The notes: a model not told the origin generated them from the sequence alone. DNA of 40,744 nucleotides from JBDTNQ01 sp039933635 (GCA_039933635.1 JBDTNQ010000024.1:1-40744); one strand, 5' to 3'. Shown: positions 25,498-33,527, counted from the first letter of the stretch. Program-made: numbers and translations.

Positions 25498-27860
25498 CGC
25501 TCTCTCCCCGCCTGCGTCGGGTGGCCTACGTCGCGCCGGTCGTCGGCGCGATCGCGCTCGGCGTGTGGTTGCGTTGCGGTCCCCTGCCGCCTGGGCTCCT
25601 CGACGAGGACCAGCGCCCGTCGACGGTTGTCGTCGACCGGCGCGGCGAACCGCTCTACGAGGCACGGTCGGACCGCGGAGTTCGCGGCGAGACGCTCGAC
25701 GGATCCAACGTGCCTGGCGCGCTGGCCGCCGCGACGATCGCGGCCGAGGATGTACGGTTCCGCTGGCATGTCGGCGTCGATCCGATCGCGATCGCGCGAG
25801 CCGTGTACCGGGACGTTCGGGCCGGGCGCATCGTCGAAGGCGGATCGACGATCACGCAGCAGGTCGCCGACCTGCTGCTGGCGCGTCGCGACGGCCATCA
25901 GACGCGCGGATGGCGGGCCAAGCTTCGCGAGGCCGTCATGGCGCTGCGGCTGGAACACCGCCTTTCGAAGGCCGAGATCCTCGCGCTCTACGTGAACCAC
26001 GCGCCGTATGGGAATCAGATTGAGGGCGCGGCACGCGCGTCGCGCGCCTACTTCGGCCGCGACGTCCACACGCTGACATTCGCGGAATCGGCGTTCCTCG
26101 CGGCGCTACCGCAGAAACCGGGACGCTTCAATCCGTGGCGTCAGCCTGACCGCGCGCAGCCGCGTCAGGCGCGCATCCTGCGCACGATGGCCGCGCGCAC
26201 ATGGATCTCGACTGCCGACTACACAACCGCGAGGGCAGAGCACCTGAGTCTGACGCGCGAGAACACCGCCCTGCTCGCCCCGCACTTCGTGGCGCGGGTC
26301 CTGGCCGAGTCGCGCACGGCGGGCCCGCGCCGGATTGAGACGACACTCGATGCGAGCCTGCAGCGCACGGTGCAGGGCATCATCGCGGCTCAGCGTGAAT
26401 CGCTGATCGCACACCAGGCGACGAACGTCGCGGTCGCGGTACTCGACAACCGCACCGGCGAGTGGCTGGCCTGGGAGGGATCGGGCAACTATTTCGATAG
26501 CGAGCACGGCGGCGCGATCGACGGCGTCGTGACCCCACGTCAGCCGGGGTCGGCGCTGAAGCCCTTCACGTATGCGGCAGCGTTCGAACGCGGAATTGAT
26601 CCCGCGCACGTGCTGCCAGACGTACCCTCGCAGTTTCCGACGGCCAAGCTCGGGGTGCTGTACAGCCCGAGGAACTACGACGGTCGATTCCGAGGGCCGC
26701 TGCTTGCAAGGACGGCGCTGGCGGGATCGGAGAACGTCCCGGCGGTCGCACTCGCGTCGGACATCGGTATTCCGACCGTCGCCCGCCTGCTTCGCCGAGC
26801 CGGCTTCTCCACGCTCGACCACAACGCCGATCACTACGGGCTCGGCCTGACGCTCGGCAACGCAGAGGTTCGGCTGGACGAACTGGTGACGGCCTACGCG
26901 ATGATGGCGCGCGGCGGCGAGTGGCTGCCGTCGCGCCTGGTTCGATCGGTCGACGGCACGCCGGCACCGTTGGAAACGGCGGAGCGTCTCGTGTCCGCAC
27001 GGACCGCGTTCTGGATCACGGACATCCTGTCCGATGCAGACGCGCGCGCATACGTCTTCGGTCGTGGTGGCAGCCTCGAGTTCCCGTTCCCTGTCGCCGC
27101 GAAAACGGGCACGTCGCAGTCGTACTTCGACAACTGGACCGTCGGCTACACCCGTGACGTCACCGTGGGCGTGTGGGTGGGCAACTTCGATCGCAAGCCG
27201 CTGCGGGGCTCATCGGGCGTGACCGGCGCGGGCCCGATCTTTCACGCCGTGATGCTCGCCGCCGTCGAACGCGCGCGCGGTTCCGTACCACTCGACGACC
27301 TGAATCCGATCGTGCCCACGCCCTCGGAACTGCACCGCGTCGACATCTGCGCGGTCTCCGGCATGCCTGCGACGTCCGCTTGTCCCACCCGCGCCACCGA
27401 ATGGCTCGATGCGAGCGCCAGCAGGCAGGCGTGCACGTGGCACCACGCGAGCGACGAAGGACTGGTGACGGTGTATCCCGAGATCTACCGCGACTGGGCT
27501 CGCCAGGAAGGCTTGGTCACGCGCGCCACCTCGATCGGCGCCGAGACCGTCCTCGCGACACCGTCACGATCGCGACGGCTGAAGATCCCACAGGCGAACG
27601 CTGGCGGTCTCGCGATTGTCCGCCCTCTCGGCGGCGCGCTGTTCCTGTTGGATCCGACCCTGCGCCCAGAGTTCCAGTCCCTGCCCCTCAGCGCCCGTGG
27701 AGGCGCTCCGGGGCCGCTCGAGTGGTTCGTCGATGGTGTTTCGCTCGGTCGCGACGCCGGTGACGGTCAGCTCCGCTGGCCGCTCAGCCGTGGCCGGCAC
27801 GCGATCGTCGTGCGGGATGCAGACGGACGATCGGCGAGTACGTACGTGGACGTGAGATAG
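25494..27860 (+). CDS. pbpC: Penicillin-binding protein 1C
   Basis: 788 residues, the usual size. One N-terminal membrane helix (VAYVAPVVGAIALGVWL) precedes the glycosyltransferase domain, with catalytic Glu85 in AAEDVRFRWHVGVD and EGGSTITQQ. The transpeptidase domain has Ser353/Lys356 (PGSALKPF), the SxN box GSENVPA and KTGT at 537. A C-terminal BiPBP_C-type beta domain follows (LEWFVDGVSLG...GRHAIVVRDADG). It polymerises and possibly crosslinks peptidoglycan at the inner membrane. Its ATG lies inside the alpha-2-macroglobulin stop (4-base overlap), the conserved pairing seen with E. coli yfhM-pbpC, linking wall repair with protease trapping. Confidence 0.96.
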   Translation: MTLSPRLRRVAYVAPVVGAIALGVWLRCGPLPPGLLDEDQRPSTVVVDRRGEPLYEARSDRGVRGETLDGSNVPGALAAATIAAEDVRFRWHVGVDPIAIARAVYRDVRAGRIVEGGSTITQQVADLLLARRDGHQTRGWRAKLREAVMALRLEHRLSKAEILALYVNHAPYGNQIEGAARASRAYFGRDVHTLTFAESAFLAALPQKPGRFNPWRQPDRAQPRQARILRTMAARTWISTADYTTARAEHLSLTRENTALLAPHFVARVLAESRTAGPRRIETTLDASLQRTVQGIIAAQRESLIAHQATNVAVAVLDNRTGEWLAWEGSGNYFDSEHGGAIDGVVTPRQPGSALKPFTYAAAFERGIDPAHVLPDVPSQFPTAKLGVLYSPRNYDGRFRGPLLARTALAGSENVPAVALASDIGIPTVARLLRRAGFSTLDHNADHYGLGLTLGNAEVRLDELVTAYAMMARGGEWLPSRLVRSVDGTPAPLETAERLVSARTAFWITDILSDADARAYVFGRGGSLEFPFPVAAKTGTSQSYFDNWTVGYTRDVTVGVWVGNFDRKPLRGSSGVTGAGPIFHAVMLAAVERARGSVPLDDLNPIVPTPSELHRVDICAVSGMPATSACPTRATEWLDASASRQACTWHHASDEGLVTVYPEIYRDWARQEGLVTRATSIGAETVLATPSRSRRLKIPQANAGGLAIVRPLGGALFLLDPTLRPEFQSLPLSARGGAPGPLEWFVDGVSLGRDAGDGQLRWPLSRGRHAIVVRDADGRSASTYVDVR

Positions 27861-27870
27861 AACGGCTCAC

Positions 27871-27904
27871 GCCCCTGGGGCCTCCGCGCGGAAACCTCAG
27901 GGGC
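27871..27904. terminator. Bidirectional terminator candidate
   Basis: GCCCCTG (27871-27877) pairs with CAGGGGC (27898-27904), with a second small stem TCCG-CG-CGGA inside. It fills the 55-base gap between the convergent pbpC and epimerase-like genes. No T tract is seen. Confidence 0.6.
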
Positions 27905-27915
27905 GCTGAATAGAT

Positions 27916-29208
27916 CTAGTAGCCCTTCGTCGTAACCCAGAAACTCTCTTCCCAGGATCCGCCTGGCGGGATGGTCTGGAGTTCCTTGTAGACGCCCTTC
28001 TGTGCCAGATTGAGCGCGTTCGTGATGCCGACCATCGGCTCGAACGCGATGAAGCCCTTGTTGGGCGGAGCGGGCGGCCCCTGCGGCGCAGGGGCGCCAG
28101 CCGCGGGAGCAGGAGCCGCAGCAGCAGGCGCGGCGGAAGCGACCGCTGGCGGCGCGATCTTCACGCCATTCGCCGGATCAACGGGGTACGGACCGGACGG
28201 CGCTGGCGCAGGTGCGGGTTGGCCGCCAGCGCGACCGCCGGCCGGACCCTGACCGCCAGCCCGACCGCCACCACCCCGTCCGCCGCCACCGCCGCCCTGG
28301 CCGAGCGGCGTGGACCACAGCAACACCGTCTTGTACTTCGGTCCCAGGATCTCGTGCAGCTCTTTGCCGTTGTACATGAGCTTCATCGTCGCGCGGCCGT
28401 TGGCGTCGCGAATCAGATCGGTGAACACGTCGTCGATGAGCGCGTACTTCTTGAGCTGAATCGCGGTGCGGTCTCCGCCAAAGAAGCTCTCGATCGGCTG
28501 GGTCTCGCCGGTCGGTAGCCGCTGCGGGATCTCGATCCAGTGGGTCTTCGCGTCGACGGACACCGTCCAGTCATCGCGGTTGCCGTCAGGGAGTTCGTAG
28601 ATGGGGTGGTAGCCGATCACGGCCGGCATCGTCTCGTTGCTCAGATTGTCGAGCCGCGTGTGCACCTCGAGCGTGCCGTCGGACACGCGGTAGGTGATCG
28701 TGATGGTGTGCGCGAACGGGAACTGCTTCATGTACGCCGGGTTCTTGTAGAAATCCAGCCGGCAGGTGACCCATGCGCTCTTCCCATCCGCCTTGAACTC
28801 GACCAGTTTCCAATCCTTACTGCCGTTGACGAAGCCGGTGCCTGGAATCGGCCCGCGGACGTTGCCGAGTTCCAGGTCGAAGTTGTACTTCTTGCCGTTG
28901 GCGTAGAAGGCCGTCTCATCGAGACGATTCGCAAAGGGCGCGAGCAGCGGCATGCCGTTCAGACCGGAGTTGGCGACGAACGCGTCAAGCGACGCGGATG
29001 TACGGACGAGATTCTGTCCCTTGACCTGGATCTGCCACGCCTTGCCCAGGCTCGAGACGACCGCGACATTCATCTTGGCGGTCGTGTCGGCAAGCTCGAC
29101 GACGTCACCGGTCTGTTTGGCGGTATAGCGCTGGGCGGCAGCTGGGGCGGCGACGAAGCACACAAGCGCGGCCGCCAACGCAAGTGGCTGAAGTCTGTGA
29201 CGTGTCAT
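27916..29208 (-). CDS. Exported aldose 1-epimerase-like protein with Gly/Pro insert
   Basis: 430 residues. A signal peptide (LQPLALAAALVCFVAAPAAA) precedes a galactose-mutarotase fold: PLLAPFANRLDETAF, the His in IGYHPIYELP, and the likely catalytic Glu in GFIAFEPMVG. Family members interconvert sugar anomers; an exported one would act in the periplasm. Between about residues 301 and 383 a low-complexity stretch of Gly, Arg, Ala and Pro interrupts the domain just before the catalytic Glu strand. Ordinary GalM proteins are near 350 residues, so the insert accounts for the extra length. The start ATG has GGGAG about 7 bases upstream. Substrate unknown. Confidence 0.83.
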   Translation of the reverse strand: MTRHRLQPLALAAALVCFVAAPAAAQRYTAKQTGDVVELADTTAKMNVAVVSSLGKAWQIQVKGQNLVRTSASLDAFVANSGLNGMPLLAPFANRLDETAFYANGKKYNFDLELGNVRGPIPGTGFVNGSKDWKLVEFKADGKSAWVTCRLDFYKNPAYMKQFPFAHTITITYRVSDGTLEVHTRLDNLSNETMPAVIGYHPIYELPDGNRDDWTVSVDAKTHWIEIPQRLPTGETQPIESFFGGDRTAIQLKKYALIDDVFTDLIRDANGRATMKLMYNGKELHEILGPKYKTVLLWSTPLGQGGGGGGRGGGGRAGGQGPAGGRAGGQPAPAPAPSGPYPVDPANGVKIAPPAVASAAPAAAAPAPAAGAPAPQGPPAPPNKGFIAFEPMVGITNALNLAQKGVYKELQTIPPGGSWEESFWVTTKGY

Positions 29209-29228
29209 GGAATATCTCCCGGGCCAAG

Positions 29229-29237
29229 AGCATAGCA
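29229..29237 (-). promoter_or_regulatory. Extended -10 of the epimerase-like gene
   Basis: TGC-TATGCT on the minus strand, 20 bases before the ATG, upstream of the GGGAG ribosome site. The rest of the 178-base divergent gap holds the opposite promoter and nothing else recognisable. Confidence 0.4.
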
Positions 29238-29374
29238 ACTTCCGTGGTCTCCGCACGCTCGCGGCATCAGGAATCGCTCGACACTACCCCCCACTGTGAT
29301 GCGCTACTCGTGGGCCTCACGGAGCACCGCTGGATGCGGCGTCTACGGGCGGGCTGCGCCGAAGCGTTCTGTTG

Positions 29375-29380
29375 TAGCGT
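29375..29380 (+). promoter_or_regulatory. -10 candidate giving a leaderless start
   Basis: TAGCGT ends 6 bases before the ATG of the lipoprotein gene, with no Shine-Dalgarno sequence between them. Confidence 0.45.
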
Positions 29381-29386
29381 AGCCCG

Positions 29387-30118
29387 ATGCGACGGGTCGC
29401 CACTCTTGTGCTGATTACGCTGACCGTCGCTGCCTGCGGGGGCCGCGGCGGGCAGGATGACGCGGCGCCCATTCTCCTGTTCACCGGAACCGGCACCTCC
29501 CCCAGCGACGTCGCCGCCGTCAAAGCGATCCTGACCAGCAATCACCTCACCTACGCGACCGCGACTTCCTCGCAGTTGAACAAGATGGACGAGGCACGCA
29601 TGCGGGCACATCGTCTGCTGATCGTTCCGGGCGGCAACTTCATCGACATCGGGCGTAGTCTGGCGCCGGGCACGACCGCTACGATCCACGCCGCCGTGCG
29701 GAGCGGTCTCAACTACCTCGGCATCTGCGCGGGGGGATTCTTCGCCGGGGATTCAGGCTACAACGGGCTGAATCTGACCGCTGGTGTGAGGTTCGGTTTC
29801 TACGCTGCCGAAGCTCAGGGCATTCGCAAGGCCGCCGTGCGGATCACGGGCGCCGGGACGCCGCCACTGGATCAGTATTGGGAGGATGGCCCGCAGTTTA
29901 CCGGTTGGGGAGCCGTGGTCGCCACGTATCCCGACGGCACCCCAGCCGTCGTCGAGGGCGCAGTTGGAGGCGGATGGGTGGTCCTCACCGGAGTGCACGC
30001 CGAGGCGCCCGAACGTTGGCGGCGGAGCATGACGTTCACGACGCCGATCGGCGCGGACCATGAGTACGCTGCGATGCTCGTCCGCTCCGCGCTGACCCGT
30101 ACAGCGCTGTCGCGTTAG
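29387..30118 (+). CDS. Lipoprotein with BPL_N / glutamine-amidotransferase-like domain
   Basis: 243 residues. A lipoprotein signal ends in LTVAAC (Cys17), so the mature protein should be lipid-anchored in the envelope. The rest resembles the BPL_N domain, a class I glutamine-amidotransferase-like fold found at the N-terminus of fungal biotin-protein ligases and in stand-alone bacterial proteins: ILLFTGTGTSPSDV, LLIVPGGNFIDIG, the nucleophile elbow LGICAGGFFAG, and a late His-Glu pair in GVHAEAPERW. Cys, His and Glu in this order suggest an active triad. What it hydrolyses outside the cytoplasm is unknown. The start is ATG with an apparently leaderless promoter. Confidence 0.75.
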   Translation: MRRVATLVLITLTVAACGGRGGQDDAAPILLFTGTGTSPSDVAAVKAILTSNHLTYATATSSQLNKMDEARMRAHRLLIVPGGNFIDIGRSLAPGTTATIHAAVRSGLNYLGICAGGFFAGDSGYNGLNLTAGVRFGFYAAEAQGIRKAAVRITGAGTPPLDQYWEDGPQFTGWGAVVATYPDGTPAVVEGAVGGGWVVLTGVHAEAPERWRRSMTFTTPIGADHEYAAMLVRSALTRTALSR

Positions 30119-30152
30119 GCGGCGGATCCGGCGCGCCGCACGGGTCAGCCGG

Positions 30153-30158
30153 TAGACT
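30153..30158 (+). promoter_or_regulatory. -10 candidate for the DinB gene, leaderless spacing
   Basis: TAGACT ends 6 bases before the GTG at 30165. Confidence 0.4.
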
Positions 30159-30164
30159 GGTGCG

Positions 30165-30746
30165 GTGGAGACGATGGCTCACTCGACCGCTCCCGCCTGG
30201 TCGCATCGCCTTGTGTCTGAGCTCGAGGCCGCCGACCAGCGTGCCGAACAACTGGCGAGAGGACTCACCTACGAGCAGCTCAACTGGACACCCGCCCCTG
30301 GTGCCTGGAGCGTCGGCCAGTGCCTGCAGCACCTCCTGATAGCAAACCAGGTGTATCTGCAGCCGATCTCGAAGGCCCTGGATGGTCGTCCGCCATCACC
30401 GGTCAACGAAGTCCGTCTCGGGTGGTTCAGCTCCTGGTTCATTCGTACCTACATCGCGCCGTCTTCCTCCGGTGCGCGATCTCCAGCGCCAAAGAAGATC
30501 CGGCCCGCCCAGGACGACGTCGACCTCTCTGTGCTCGACGCATTCCTCGCCAGTAATCTCGCGGCCCGAGAGCTCATCTTCAGAGCCGGCCACTACGATG
30601 TGAACCGCATTCGATTCAAGAATCCGCTCGTTCCGCTGGTCCGATTCACCGTTGGGACCGGCCTGGAGATCGTCTCGAACCACGAGCGACGCCACCTCCT
30701 GCAGGCTGAACGCGTGCGAGAGTCCCCGGCGTTTCCCAGGTTGTAG
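30165..30746 (+). CDS. DinB family protein
   Basis: 193 residues forming a DinB/YfiT-like four-helix bundle. Metal-binding histidines fit CLQHLLIAN near residue 48 and NHERRHLLQ near the end. The WTPAPGAWSVGQ block is the usual lead-in of this superfamily. Members include thiol-dependent transferases, but most are uncharacterised. The start is uncertain: GTG 30165 sits 6 bases after a TAGACT hexamer, which fits a leaderless message, while ATG 30174 has GGAG only 3 bases upstream. The 104-base gap after the gene shows no clear terminator. Confidence 0.82.
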   Translation: METMAHSTAPAWSHRLVSELEAADQRAEQLARGLTYEQLNWTPAPGAWSVGQCLQHLLIANQVYLQPISKALDGRPPSPVNEVRLGWFSSWFIRTYIAPSSSGARSPAPKKIRPAQDDVDLSVLDAFLASNLAARELIFRAGHYDVNRIRFKNPLVPLVRFTVGTGLEIVSNHERRHLLQAERVRESPAFPRL

Positions 30747-30850
30747 GCCCTCTTCACCGATCGATTCGAACCGGCCCGATTGGCAACGCGACGATATGCC
30801 GCAGCGGCCCGGTCCGCGACGGCGAACGAGCGGTGAGCCGCCCACGCTCC

Positions 30851-31900
30851 TCAGGTCCTGGCCCTCGTCGCGATCACGGCCGCCGCTCCAGGCATCGTGC
30901 GCAGGAAGACGGGTTTCCGCACCGTGAGCCCGGCGTCCCGCTGCCACTGCTGCATCTCGGCGACCGACCACGTGCCGGACTGGCTCGTGAGAGCGAAGTA
31001 GAGGTCGAGAAGCGCACCGACCTGGCCCGACTCCTTCGCCGAGGCCGGACGAAGCAGCTCGAGGATCACGAATGCGCCGCCCGGTTTCAACGCCTGCGCG
31101 ACGCGCGTGGCGAGCCGGCGATTCGCCTCATCGTCGAAGTGATGCGCCAGTTGGGCCATGATGACCAGGTCCCACGCCTGATCCCCGAGATCGTCCGTCA
31201 GCGCGCTGCCTGCGCGGTGACGGACGCGATCGCCCATATTTTCGCGCGCAAGAATCGGCGCGGCCTGCGCGACGGCGTCGGGCAGGTCAAGGATGACCGA
31301 GGAGAGACCGGGATGTTTGCGGCACAGGCATACGGAATAGAAACCGTGCGACCCGCCGATGTCGAGCATGGCTGTCGCGCCGGGTGGCACCGGGATCAGT
31401 TTGACGACCTCGGGCGCCGCCATGCCGGCAAGCGCACGCATGGCGCGCTGATAGAGGCGCCACTCCTCCGGATCGTTGCCGCCATGCAAATCCGCCGGCC
31501 GGCCGGTTCGCACGTAGTCCTCGACGCCCTCGACGATCTTCCACTCGATGAACTCGAAGAGGATCTTGTCGCGCAGCGACTGGGGCGAGTCGGTGAGGGC
31601 CCACTTCCGCGCCACGGCCGTCAGCGAGTAGTCGACACCGCCCTGAGCGACGTAGCCCGAGCCCACGAGCGCGCTGAGCAGTTTTACAGTGGCGTGCGGA
31701 TCCGTCCCGCACGTCGTCGCAATCTGTTTGGCCGTTCGGGGACCGGCGGCCAGGGCGTCGAACACGCCCAGCTTCGTGCCGACCATGATCGCCCGCGCCC
31801 GCAGAAAACTCATGTGCGTGTCGACGAGGGTGACCGGCGCGAGCCCCAGAGCCAGCACGATGCGCTCGAGCGGATGTTCGGCAACAACTTTGATTTTCAT
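30851..31900 (-). CDS. SAM-dependent O-methyltransferase (Methyltransf_2 type)
   Basis: 349 residues. The N-terminal half is a winged-helix dimerisation domain (GVFDALAAGPRTAKQIATTC...LLSALVGSGYV). The C-terminal half is a Rossmann SAM domain with MLDIGGSHGFYSVCLCRKHP, VILDLPDAV and LKPGGAFVILE. This is the layout of COMT/acetylserotonin-type and antibiotic O-methyltransferases; the general-base His may be in AQLAHHFDD. The substrate is unknown, and no biosynthetic cluster surrounds it. AGGA lies 8 bases before the ATG. It is divergent from the sterol-desaturase-family gene, with overlapping promoters in a 64-base gap. Confidence 0.88.
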   Translation of the reverse strand: MKIKVVAEHPLERIVLALGLAPVTLVDTHMSFLRARAIMVGTKLGVFDALAAGPRTAKQIATTCGTDPHATVKLLSALVGSGYVAQGGVDYSLTAVARKWALTDSPQSLRDKILFEFIEWKIVEGVEDYVRTGRPADLHGGNDPEEWRLYQRAMRALAGMAAPEVVKLIPVPPGATAMLDIGGSHGFYSVCLCRKHPGLSSVILDLPDAVAQAAPILARENMGDRVRHRAGSALTDDLGDQAWDLVIMAQLAHHFDDEANRRLATRVAQALKPGGAFVILELLRPASAKESGQVGALLDLYFALTSQSGTWSVAEMQQWQRDAGLTVRKPVFLRTMPGAAAVIATRART

Positions 31901-31929
31901 CGTGGGTATCCTGGGGACGCGGTGGGTCC

Positions 31930-31940
31930 AGAGTAGAGTA
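31930..31940. promoter_or_regulatory. Overlapping divergent -10 hexamers
   Basis: The repeat AGAGTAGAGTA contains TAGAGT (31934-31939) on the plus strand and TACTCT twice on the minus strand. The O-methyltransferase and hydroxylase genes may therefore use mutually exclusive promoters. No -35 elements are clear. Confidence 0.3.
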
Positions 31941-31964
31941 GGCCGACACCGGGCACATTAAGAC

Positions 31965-32780
31965 ATGCCGACCGTCTTCTCGCTGAGCGTGGGCTTGTTG
32001 GTGGTGTCGGCCTTGTTCTGGGCACTCGAGCGCTGGCGGCCCTCGTCGTCGCCGGGCCGGCGCACGCGCCGCGACACCGGACTCGACATCGCGTACTGGT
32101 TTTTCACGCCGCTCGTCACACGCGCGATCACGCGCGTGGCCATCGGCGCGGCCTTCGTCCTGATCGCCTTCTCGCAGGGCCTCACGCTCGATCAGCTGCG
32201 CGCCGTGGCGCCCACGCGGCACACCTGGACGTCCACACTACCGCTCTTCGTCCAGATCCCGCTCATCCTGCTCCTGGCCGACCTGCTGGCGTACTGGACG
32301 CACCGCCTATTTCACGGACGATGGCTGTGGCGCGTGCACGCGATCCATCACTCGTCGACGACGGTCGACTGGTTGTCCTCGGTCCGGCTGCACCCGCTGA
32401 ACGACGCCGCCGCGCGGGTGGCGCAGGTGCTGCCGCTCTACTGGCTGGGATTCAGCGGCGCCGCGCTGGCCGCGTTCGTGCCCTTCCTGACGTTTTACGC
32501 ACTGCTGCTGCACGCCAACGTGAGCTGGTCTTACGGCCCGCTCCGCTACGCGCTGGCCAGCCCACGCTTCCATCGCTGGCACCACACGACCGAAGAGGAA
32601 GGCCTCGACAAGAACTTTGCCGGCCTCTTCCCGATCATCGACGTCGTCTTCGGCACGTTCTATATGCCGCCCAATCGGGAGCCGCAGCGGTTTGGCATCC
32701 TGCACAACGATGTCCCGAGCGGACTCGTGCGTCAGTTGCTATATCCGTTTCGCCGACGGACGGATGCACCCCGGACTTGA
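31965..32780 (+). CDS. Sterol desaturase / fatty acid hydroxylase family protein
   Basis: 271 residues with several membrane helices (LSVGLLVVSALFWALE, ITRVAIGAAFVLIAFS, FVQIPLILLLADLLAYW). The di-iron histidine boxes are all present: HRLFH, HAIHHSS and HRWHH, plus HPLN and LLHANVSW. Members are O2-dependent hydroxylases or desaturases of lipids at the inner membrane; the substrate is not predictable. The start ATG has only a weak upstream TAAGA. The gene ends 105 bases before the convergent Popeye-like gene, with a hairpin repeat between them. Confidence 0.9.
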   Translation: MPTVFSLSVGLLVVSALFWALERWRPSSSPGRRTRRDTGLDIAYWFFTPLVTRAITRVAIGAAFVLIAFSQGLTLDQLRAVAPTRHTWTSTLPLFVQIPLILLLADLLAYWTHRLFHGRWLWRVHAIHHSSTTVDWLSSVRLHPLNDAAARVAQVLPLYWLGFSGAALAAFVPFLTFYALLLHANVSWSYGPLRYALASPRFHRWHHTTEEEGLDKNFAGLFPIIDVVFGTFYMPPNREPQRFGILHNDVPSGLVRQLLYPFRRRTDAPRT

Positions 32781-32797
32781 CCGTCCCTCTTCTGGAG

Positions 32798-32819
32798 CCT
32801 CGGACCTTCAGGTCCGGGG
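32798..32819. repeat. Palindromic intergenic repeat, copy B (possible bidirectional terminator)
   Basis: CCTCGGACC and GGTCCGGGG form a 9-pair stem (one G-T wobble) around a TTCA loop, preceded by GGAG and followed by CC. Compared with copy A at 18361 (opposite strand), a T-A pair has become C-G by changes in both arms. It lies between convergent genes and may terminate both. Confidence 0.8.
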
Positions 32820-32885
32820 CCAGGCACCGTGACTCGCCGCATTCGTCATCCTGGCACACAAGGCCAGCGAGGCTGGCGAGGTCCC

Positions 32886-33527
32886 CTACCCCCGCTTCTC
32901 GCCCCTCTGAAGCTTCTCCACCAAATCGTGTCCGATCACCGACTGGATCTTCGTCCACAGTGACGGGTTGCGTTGCCGCAGCTCCTGCAAGGCATTGGTC
33001 GGCCAGCGGACCACGTCGACTGAATCGAGGGCAACGACATCCGCATTCGCGACGTCACCCGTGAGCAGGCTCATCTCGGCGACGAAGTAGCCGGCGGGCA
33101 ACTCGAACACGTTGGCGTGGTTGCGGCTGACGCGCACGTTGCCGCCAAGGATGAAGAAGAGCCACGCCGGGTGTTCACCCGCGCGGGCCAGCCGTTCACC
33201 GCTCGGCAGAGTGTCCCGCTGGCCCTGACGCCACCACCGCAGGAACTCGGGAGGCGACAGCGCGGCAAAATGCCGCTCGTAGAGCGCCTGCAGGTCCGCG
33301 GGCAGGGTCACCGCGCGACGCTCGCGCAGAATCTTCACCACCATGTACGCGTTGATGCAGACGAACACCAGGTTCCAGGCAGAAATGACGTGCACCCCGC
33401 TTTTCCAGGTGTAAATCACGACGATGATCTGCGCGCACACGAGGAGCGACCGGAGGTGCAGGATGTCGCGGGTGATGAAGGCCAGGAGCGTGAGGAAATA
33501 CGCCAGATTCGCGAAATAGATGAGCAT
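32886..33527 (-). CDS. Popeye-like membrane protein with cyclic-nucleotide-binding fold
   Basis: 213 residues. Three hydrophobic helices fill the first 66 residues (YFANLAYFLTLLAFI, LLVCAQIIVVIYTW, WNLVFVCINAYMVVKIL). They are followed by a linker YERHFAALSPPEFLRWW and a beta-roll cNMP-binding fold (AWLFFILGGNVRVSRN, LPAGYFVAEMSLLTG). This is the architecture of Popeye-domain proteins, best known as animal cAMP-binding proteins. The classical phosphate-binding Arg of CRP-type pockets is not obvious, as in Popeye proteins generally. Ligand and output are unknown; there is no output domain, so it may regulate a partner in the membrane. Two TGTTACA repeats lie just upstream. Confidence 0.75.
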   Translation of the reverse strand: MLIYFANLAYFLTLLAFITRDILHLRSLLVCAQIIVVIYTWKSGVHVISAWNLVFVCINAYMVVKILRERRAVTLPADLQALYERHFAALSPPEFLRWWRQGQRDTLPSGERLARAGEHPAWLFFILGGNVRVSRNHANVFELPAGYFVAEMSLLTGDVANADVVALDSVDVVRWPTNALQELRQRNPSLWTKIQSVIGHDLVEKLQRGEKRG

